Assembly: GCA_948890655.1 (NCBI GenBank) | Contig: CAQTYU010000002.1 | Span: 186,001-250,000, forward strand | Length of the DNA stretch: 64,000 nucleotides | Source: Christensenellaceae bacterium | Lineage (GTDB): Bacteria > Bacillota > Clostridia > Christensenellales > Borkfalkiaceae | Direction of reading: 5' to 3' | In this document: one piece after another, positions 58,794 through 64,000 of the stretch | Position numbering within the stretch: position 1 is the stretch's first letter | Layout: the number at the start of each line of letters is the position of its first letter | The notes under the pieces: model-generated | Told to the model about the DNA's origin: nothing | The model's input: only the letters and a program-made list of their open reading frames with translations | Databases searched by the model: none | Made by a program: the position numbers and the translations under genes

Positions 58794-59810
58794 TTATTTC
58801 TGGGTTGATTTCGCCGTTTTGGAGCGAGATTTTTTCTTCATATTGTCGCCGATAAGCTTAAACCGCGAATAGACGGACGGAACGAAGAACGTCGTACCAT
58901 ATGCGCAGGAAATAAAGCTTACAAGCGAGCAAAGAACGGGCGATATTATCGCAAGCGGAGACAAAGAGCTTATCGACAGAAGGACGAACAGCACTACGGA
59001 TACCGTGGCAAGGCAAGCGGGCATTACCGTATTTATAACAAAGCTTTCGTCAGCGCTTTTGTCAACGACTTCATATGCGGTGAGCTTTTTAAGGTCTTCG
59101 TCCTTGAAATTTTTGCGCATTCTGTCGAAGAGGAAGCAAGTGCCTATTACCGTCAAGGCAACCGTAATAACCGCATAGGTTGCAATTGAAGAACCGACGG
59201 GGATACGCGTCAGCGCCATAAGCATAAGGAAGAGCCCTAGGTTATGGAAATCGGCAAGTATTGCGCCGAGCGCCATAGTCAGCTTGTAGCGGATAACGAA
59301 ATACACAAAGTGCAGAACAATTATAACCGCGACTGCAACCGCCGCCATAGATACGGCGTAGCCGCTACTTAAAAGAGTTTCAGCGGTCGTCGCCATTGCA
59401 ACATTGTCCGTTGAACTGTCTTCAATAACCTCGGCAATCTTATCGTTGATTATGCTTGCCGCATTTTTGAGTTTGCCCGAATCGGTCGAATAAACAAATC
59501 TGTAAGTTACCGTGCCGCCCGTTGACGTTGTGCCCTCGACAACGCTGTAACTTTTTACGCCTTCCGCTTTGAAGGCTTCGTCGCAGAAGCCCTTGATTTG
59601 TTCGACGGGTTCTACTTCGTTACCCGAAAAATCAGTGGTTTCGTATGCGACGGTTACGCTTTTATAGCTGGCTAAGTCTTCGGAATAATTGAAAAATTCG
59701 TTCGCAACGCTTTGACAGATTATACCGACGAGAAGCCCGACGACAATAACTGCAACCGAAATTATTATGAGCAAGTGCATTCTGGAAGAGAGCTTGAAAT
59801 TAGTCTTCAT
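58794..59810 (-). CDS. secF: Divergent SecF subunit
   Basis: The layout of SecF is kept: one N-terminal helix, an external domain of about 120 residues, then five helices. 'ALGAILADFHNLGLFLML' corresponds to the 'VALxHD' region, and 'ALTVIGTCFLFDRMRKN' to 'TIIGYSxNDTVVVFDRIREN'. In the latter the Asn-Asp pair is missing; Gly223 falls where the proton-relay Asp would be. I start at the ATG at 59810, overlapping the secD stop by 11 bases; the longer frame lacks a ribosome site. SecDF helps pull secreted proteins across the membrane. Confidence 0.85.
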   Translation of the reverse strand: MKTNFKLSSRMHLLIIISVAVIVVGLLVGIICQSVANEFFNYSEDLASYKSVTVAYETTDFSGNEVEPVEQIKGFCDEAFKAEGVKSYSVVEGTTSTGGTVTYRFVYSTDSGKLKNAASIINDKIAEVIEDSSTDNVAMATTAETLLSSGYAVSMAAVAVAVIIVLHFVYFVIRYKLTMALGAILADFHNLGLFLMLMALTRIPVGSSIATYAVITVALTVIGTCFLFDRMRKNFKDEDLKKLTAYEVVDKSADESFVINTVMPACLATVSVVLFVLLSISSLSPLAIISPVLCSLVSFISCAYGTTFFVPSVYSRFKLIGDNMKKKSRSKTAKSTQK

Positions 59811-61269
59811 CGTCAAACACCTCCCTTTTGAAGCCACAGAAGCCGAACTTGTCCCTCATGGGTGAAGAAACGACATACCACATAAATCTTGTAAACCAGT
59901 ACAGCGCGTAAGAAGCGACTGTCGCGATAAACAGTATCAGTCCGCACGCCGCAAGCTCGCCCGTACAAATGAGCGCGACAAGAGCCGCGACGACGAGAAT
60001 TACGATATGCAAGTCAAGTATTGTAGCAAGGCATTTTCTGTATCCCGTCTTTACGGAAGCCTGAATGGTTCTGCCTGTTAAAGTTTCTTTTCTGACTGCT
60101 TCGAAAACGTGGAAGTTCGAGAATGCAAGAAGCGCAAAACCTAGAAGCAACATAAACGCGCCTGCAACCGTGAATTGAAGTTCGGTGAGGAAAATCGCCG
60201 TTATCATTACTGCCGCAAAGGTGAGAAGAACGAGCGCGTTCATAAGACCGAGTTTTTTGTATCTTACTATCGAAGCCACGGCCGCGCCTACAAGCACGAG
60301 AAGCAAAAGCACGAAAAGTACGATAACCGCGGCGTCGCCGTAAGTAGCCGTCAAGGCGATAACTTCGGTATCACTGCCTCCGTCGTTGTAGTTGTTGGCA
60401 AGTACGTTGTCAGTAGTAACGGAATTTAATATTATTGCAAAATCTTTTGCGTACGCCTCGTTTACGGAGAAGCCGAGCGTTTTACTCTGTAAGCTTTCGC
60501 CGTAATTGATTGAAAGCTGCATACAGGTATCACCGACGAAGATATAAACCGAACCTTCGGATTCGCTGAGAATCAAATTGCTGAGCCGCGAATAGCCGTC
60601 GTCCGTAAGGTTCATTCTTACATAGTGGTTGCCAGCCAAAGCGTAATAATTTACGTCTTTGAAGAACGTTGCGAAGCCGCCTGCGTTTACGCTTATAACC
60701 GACTTTGCCGTATCGTCCGTGCCGTTACGGAGGTCAAGCTCGCCGCTTAAAGTCAGGTAGTTGAACGTGTAGCCTATTGCCGTAAGCTCGCTTTCGCGCG
60801 AAGCGCTGTCAAGCTCTTTATAAGCGGCGTAGGTGAAATTCGTAGGAACGGACACGCGGATAACGAAGCTGTCTACGACGCTTACGGAATAACTTGTATA
60901 GCCCTTTGCGCCGAACCTTGCGTTAATTATAGCCGCGTCGGAAGAAACGCTTGATTTGAACTCCGCTTCCTGTTCGGCGGTTTCAATCAGCTCGTTCTCT
61001 ACATAGACGCTACCGCGTTTCTGATAATTGTCTTTCTCGTCGGGGGTCGAAGCAACTTTCAGATTATAGTCGGCTTCGGAAATAACGCCCTCGGGATAAA
61101 AAAGCGCGTAAGCCTCGCCCGTGAGGTCGCCGCCCATATGAATGGAACTTACGAAAGAATTGTATCTGTCAACCTCGTTCAAAGGGCAGGATATTACGGC
61201 AAATAGCGATAATATTAAAACTGCGGCAACGACAAGCGCGGTTATAATCGCCGATTTTACTTTACCCAT
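59800..61269 (-). CDS. secD: Divergent SecD subunit
   Basis: One N-terminal helix, then a large external domain with the SecD start 'HMGGDLTGEAYALF', an internal P1-like fold, and five membrane helices from about residue 310. The stretch 'LLLGFALLAFSNFHVFEAVR' aligns with the 'AVDANVLIFERIRE' motif but has Phe383 in place of the proton-relay Asp. The protein is much more divergent than the neighbouring housekeeping genes, but the position next to yajC and secF supports the call. It has its own promoter. Confidence 0.85.
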   Translation of the reverse strand: MGKVKSAIITALVVAAVLILSLFAVISCPLNEVDRYNSFVSSIHMGGDLTGEAYALFYPEGVISEADYNLKVASTPDEKDNYQKRGSVYVENELIETAEQEAEFKSSVSSDAAIINARFGAKGYTSYSVSVVDSFVIRVSVPTNFTYAAYKELDSASRESELTAIGYTFNYLTLSGELDLRNGTDDTAKSVISVNAGGFATFFKDVNYYALAGNHYVRMNLTDDGYSRLSNLILSESEGSVYIFVGDTCMQLSINYGESLQSKTLGFSVNEAYAKDFAIILNSVTTDNVLANNYNDGGSDTEVIALTATYGDAAVIVLFVLLLLVLVGAAVASIVRYKKLGLMNALVLLTFAAVMITAIFLTELQFTVAGAFMLLLGFALLAFSNFHVFEAVRKETLTGRTIQASVKTGYRKCLATILDLHIVILVVAALVALICTGELAACGLILFIATVASYALYWFTRFMWYVVSSPMRDKFGFCGFKREVFDDED

Positions 61270-61340
61270 CTCTACTCCTATATGATTTCCGCAAAGCCTG
61301 AGCTTGCGGCTTCTTATTATTCGATAATCAAACTTACTAT

Positions 61341-61369
61341 ATTATAGTAAAAAAAATTTAAGCCGTCAA
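61341..61369 (-). promoter_or_regulatory. Promoter of secDF
   Basis: TTGACG (61364-61369), 17 bases, perfect TATAAT (61341-61346), so secDF is expressed apart from scfB. A short hairpin follows near 61298-61318. Confidence 0.8.
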
Positions 61370-61411
61370 TAAATTTGCGTTTGTATGTAAAAAATTTACA
61401 ATTTTTAACGG

Positions 61412-62734
61412 TTATTTTTGTTGTTTTTTGTGGGCAAGCGAGTGCATTGCGCACTCAATACGCTTTTTCATCATTTCGCAAGTGAGTTTATAGGGTTTAT
61501 TTATGTCGCCCTCGAAGTGGTAATTGTTAGCACTGCAACCGCCGCTACAAATAAATTTGGCGAAGCAGTCGCCGCACTCCTCACGCGTAAACAAGCACGA
61601 CGAAGCGAATTTTCCCCTTATATCTTTATCGAGTTTTCCCTCGAAAACGTTGCCCATCAAAAAGTCTTTATCACCCGCGAACTGGTGACAGGGATAAATA
61701 TCGCCATTGGGGGTTACGGAAAAATACTCGTTACCGGCTCCGCATGCCGAAACACGCTTTTGCAGGCAAGTTCCTCCCTCTAAGTCGATATTGAAATGGA
61801 AGAAGTTGAACCCCTCGCCCTTGTCGTGCTTTTCAAGGTATTTATCGCACAGATTTTCATACTCGTTTAAAACAGCGGGAATATGCTCGGCTTTTATGGC
61901 GAGGTCGTCGATGTCGGTTACGACGGGCTCCATAGAAATACTGTCGAAACCGTTCTCCGCAAGGAATACGACGTCCTTTGAAAAGTCGAGGTTTTTAGCT
62001 GTGAACGTACCGCGGACGTAATAGTTTTTGTCGCCGCGCGACCGAACGAATTTTTTTACGTTGTCGATTACGAAGTCGAAGCTGCCCTTGCCGTTTTTGG
62101 TTTTTCGGATAGCGTCGTGAACTTCCTTTCTGCCGTCGAGAGAAAGAACGACGTTTTCCATTTCGCGGTTGAAAAAGTCGATTGCGTCGTCGTCGAGAAG
62201 AAGCGCGTTTGTGGTCGTAGTGAAAAGAAACTTTTTGCCCGCTTTATCGCCCTTTTCGCGGGCATATGCGACGACTTTTTTAATCGTTTCAAGACACATT
62301 AAAGGCTCGCCACCGAAAAAATCGACTTCGAGAATCTTTCTTTGACCGCTGTTTTCGATAAGGAAATCTATGGCTTTTTTTGCGATTTCCTCGCTCATAA
62401 ATTCGCGGACGGAGTGATATGCGCCCTCGTCGGCGAAGCAATAGCGACACCTTAAATTACAGTCGTGGCAGATATGCAGGCACAGTGCCTTCACCTCGGT
62501 CGATTTTAAGGGATAAGTTTTGATATCATCGCGCAAAAAAAGCCCCTGCTCTTTCAAAGAAGCAAGGTCGCTTTCTATTTCGGTAATTTTTTCTGCGGAA
62601 AGCACGGGGGGGCGGACTGAGTTTTCATACTTAGCTTTAACGTATGCGGCGGTATCGGCGTCGCACTCGTGCAGGCTACCGCTTCCGCTGTCGTACAGAT
62701 AGTGCTTGTCCTTGTAATTAAAAACGTGTACCAT
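61412..62734 (-). CDS. scfB: SCIFF ranthipeptide radical SAM maturase
   Basis: The enzyme installs thioether bridges in the SCIFF peptide. Residues 10-75 form the leader-binding part, then Cys92, Cys96 and Cys99 ('CNLRCRYCFA') hold the SAM cluster and 'VDFFGGEPLM' the SAM site. A SPASM/auxiliary cluster region follows with 'VTPNGDIYPCHQF' and 'ECGDCFAKFICSGGCSANNY'. This matches the known maturases of the family (CteB of C. thermocellum). The ATG at 62734 lacks a clear ribosome site, so coupling with scfA is likely. A hairpin lies between the two genes. Confidence 0.94.
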   Translation of the reverse strand: MVHVFNYKDKHYLYDSGSGSLHECDADTAAYVKAKYENSVRPPVLSAEKITEIESDLASLKEQGLFLRDDIKTYPLKSTEVKALCLHICHDCNLRCRYCFADEGAYHSVREFMSEEIAKKAIDFLIENSGQRKILEVDFFGGEPLMCLETIKKVVAYAREKGDKAGKKFLFTTTTNALLLDDDAIDFFNREMENVVLSLDGRKEVHDAIRKTKNGKGSFDFVIDNVKKFVRSRGDKNYYVRGTFTAKNLDFSKDVVFLAENGFDSISMEPVVTDIDDLAIKAEHIPAVLNEYENLCDKYLEKHDKGEGFNFFHFNIDLEGGTCLQKRVSACGAGNEYFSVTPNGDIYPCHQFAGDKDFLMGNVFEGKLDKDIRGKFASSCLFTREECGDCFAKFICSGGCSANNYHFEGDINKPYKLTCEMMKKRIECAMHSLAHKKQQK

Positions 62735-62747
62735 ATACAAGATTAAA

Positions 62748-62769
62748 AGGAGCAGAGAATTTTCTGCTC
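62748..62769 (-). terminator. Hairpin between scfA and scfB
   Basis: An 8-bp perfect stem (62748-62755 with 62762-62769), a 6-base loop and four Ts on the minus strand. A partial terminator would give more peptide than enzyme. Confidence 0.7.
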
Positions 62770-62786
62770 CCGACCTTTTGTTTATA

Positions 62787-62942
62787 TTAGTTGTTTTTTT
62801 CGGGGTTCTGTTCTCTCGTTACCCTTTCGCAGCTTTGATTGCCGACGGTGCAACTCGTTTTGCAAGCGGACTGGCAGGTACTTCTGCATTCGCCGCAACC
62901 CGTAACTTTCTTTTCTGCGGGCTTCGCTATAGTTTTAATCAT
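62787..62942 (-). CDS. scfA: SCIFF ranthipeptide precursor (six cysteines in forty-five)
   Basis: The 51-residue peptide has cysteines at 16, 19, 23, 27, 31 and 38 and the family hallmark 'CQSACKTSCTVGNQSC'. AAGGAG precedes the ATG by seven bases after the hexamer's end region, a strong ribosome site. SCIFF peptides are among the most conserved small peptides of Clostridia and are modified by the enzyme encoded next; the mature role is unsettled, with signalling proposed. The C-terminal tail of 13 residues after the last Cys is longer than in many relatives. Confidence 0.95.
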   Translation of the reverse strand: MIKTIAKPAEKKVTGCGECRSTCQSACKTSCTVGNQSCERVTREQNPEKNN

Positions 62943-63006
62943 TTGAGAACTCTCCTTATATCTTTTTTATAAATTATAAGATACGTAGAGCAAAAAAGCA
63001 AGCAAT

Positions 63007-63375
63007 TTAAGCGGTTTTTTTGATATTGACGGCGATTACGCCCGAAATCGCGCCCGCGGCGGCACCGACGAAAAGTTCGACGATAAAAAGCCAGCTTAAC
63101 GAAAACGACATTGAAATCAAGCTGAATATCAAAAACGTGACTACAACGGACGCTACTCCGTGAATAACGCCTTTTAAAAGACCCTTTTCGCCGCGAATAA
63201 AAATGAGCCCGCCCGCCGCGATTGAAATAATTTTAAAGACCTGATTGACAGGTTTAACGACTTCGAGCGGCAACGAGAAAAGCTGAATTATAACGGTAAA
63301 AATCAGCACGAAAACCAATGAAAAAAGTACGGCGGCGAACACCGCTTTTAAGACCTGTAAAACGTTAGTGCGCAT
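63007..63375 (-). CDS. TIGR04086-family membrane protein
   Basis: A 122-residue protein of four membrane helices with the sequence pattern of TIGR04086, known to co-occur with SCIFF and YajC genes. The function is unknown. GGAGG precedes the ATG by seven Ts and lies in the right arm of a hairpin. It follows yajC and precedes scfA by 64 bases. Confidence 0.82.
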   Translation of the reverse strand: MRTNVLQVLKAVFAAVLFSLVFVLIFTVIIQLFSLPLEVVKPVNQVFKIISIAAGGLIFIRGEKGLLKGVIHGVASVVVTFLIFSLISMSFSLSWLFIVELFVGAAAGAISGVIAVNIKKTA

Positions 63376-63408
63376 AAAAAAACCTCCGCTATAATCTATG
63401 CGGAGGTT
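63376..63408 (-). promoter_or_regulatory. Terminator-like hairpin holding a ribosome site
   Basis: A 9-bp perfect stem (63381-63389 with 63400-63408), 10-base loop, then seven Ts ending directly at the TIGR04086 ATG. The downstream arm contains the GGAGG of that gene. Confidence 0.75.
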
Positions 63409-63415
63409 ATAATAA

Positions 63416-63955
63416 TTAGAATTTGATTTGCTTTTCTTCGTCCTGCTTTTTGCCGTTTTTCTTGGGCTTAGCCGCTTCCGACGTTTCCTCTGCGGGCTCC
63501 GCGGGAGCTTCTGCGGGAACTTCTACGGGGGCAGGCGCGTCTACGGGCGCGATAACAGCCGTTTCGGTTGCAGGGGTTTCAGCGGAAGCTTCGGCAGGCG
63601 CTTCGGTTGCGGGTTCGGCCTTTACTTCCTCTTTCTTTTCAACTACGGCGTCGGTCTGGTAGATAGCTTGTCTGTCGAATTTGAGATAGCTTTTGCCCGA
63701 AGCTTCGGTGCCCGTTTCAAGAACGAAAGTATTTTCTTCGTTGTCTACTTCGACGACTATGCCGCAGATGCCGCCGATTGTCTTGACCTTATTGCCGGGC
63801 TTAACCGCGTTGATTAAGTCCTGCGCGTCCTGCTCCTGCTTTTTGCGCTTTTTGTTGGTTAAAAAATAGAAAACAACGATAAGGGCGATTATAACGACCA
63901 TTACCGCAAGAAGGATATACTGACTGTAATCGTCTGCAAGTAAAGTACTTAACAT
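63416..63955 (-). CDS. yajC: Preprotein translocase subunit YajC with long acidic tail
   Basis: A single N-terminal membrane helix ('YILLAVMVVIIALIVVFYF') and the YajC core 'NKKRKKQEQDAQDLINAVKPG' then 'KVKTIGGICGIVVEVD' identify it. YajC associates with SecDF, whose genes lie 2 kb downstream on the same strand. The C-terminal 70 residues are an Ala/Pro/Glu low-complexity tail ending in a basic patch; ordinary YajC is about 100 residues. GGAG precedes the ATG. The end of the window follows. Confidence 0.92.
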   Translation of the reverse strand: MLSTLLADDYSQYILLAVMVVIIALIVVFYFLTNKKRKKQEQDAQDLINAVKPGNKVKTIGGICGIVVEVDNEENTFVLETGTEASGKSYLKFDRQAIYQTDAVVEKKEEVKAEPATEAPAEASAETPATETAVIAPVDAPAPVEVPAEAPAEPAEETSEAAKPKKNGKKQDEEKQIKF

Positions 63956-64000
63956 AATTTCTCCAAAATTTTAATTTATCTTAATATAATATTTTTTATC

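Noticed and set aside
63423..63817. Ala/Gly/Ser-rich and Arg/Gly-rich frames opposite yajC
   Set aside because: They mirror the Ala/Pro/Glu tail of YajC and have no independent support.

Overview
The window looks like chromosome of an anaerobic, low-to-moderate-GC member of the Clostridia (Bacillota), probably an uncultured gut lineage. The pointers are a Spo0A-type regulator, a SCIFF ranthipeptide with its radical SAM maturase beside yajC and secDF, HemZ, an M29 aminopeptidase, an HxlR regulator, a class-A-type RNase P RNA, strong Shine-Dalgarno sequences and near-consensus sigma-A promoters. An order such as Christensenellales is a guess from gene style, not shown by the sequence. I see no phage, insertion sequence, CRISPR array or tRNA.

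Left part (1-19.3 kb) is mixed. It holds the end of a secreted modular protein, a RelB/RelE-type toxin-antitoxin pair whose toxin is frameshifted, a lipoprotein with an Asn/Pro/Asp tandem linker, and spo0A with an altered receiver pocket. Next come a YbiT-like ABC-F protein, a heterodimeric ABC exporter, an RlmI-like methyltransferase, an M29 aminopeptidase and an autoregulated TetR/ABC-2 efflux operon with tandem operators. The part ends with a small XRE repressor, RNase P RNA, pyruvate kinase, and an HxlR regulator divergent from a radical SAM protein.

Middle part (19.3-39.6 kb) is the most striking region: one apparent 20-kb minus-strand operon. From one promoter near 39.6 kb it reads a 1308-aa GLUG-type lipoprotein, a 2474-aa secreted subtilisin-like protease fused to a long BspA-type leucine-rich repeat array, a second GLUG/B-repeat lipoprotein, an unusually large OppA, then OppB, OppC, OppD, OppF and a small membrane protein. 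The protease stop overlaps the second lipoprotein start by 4 bases, and that lipoprotein stop overlaps the oppA start by 1 base. I read it as a dedicated surface proteolysis and peptide-import machine.

Right part (39.9-64 kb) is mostly housekeeping, all on the minus strand: two flavoproteins and a ferritin-like protein, uvrBA, a membrane protein with a uL15-like ribosomal domain, rpsO-pnp, recJ-relA-MBL hydrolase-hemZ, a divergent secDF lacking the expected proton-relay aspartates, and yajC-TIGR04086-scfA-scfB. The 51-aa SCIFF precursor lies at 62787-62942.
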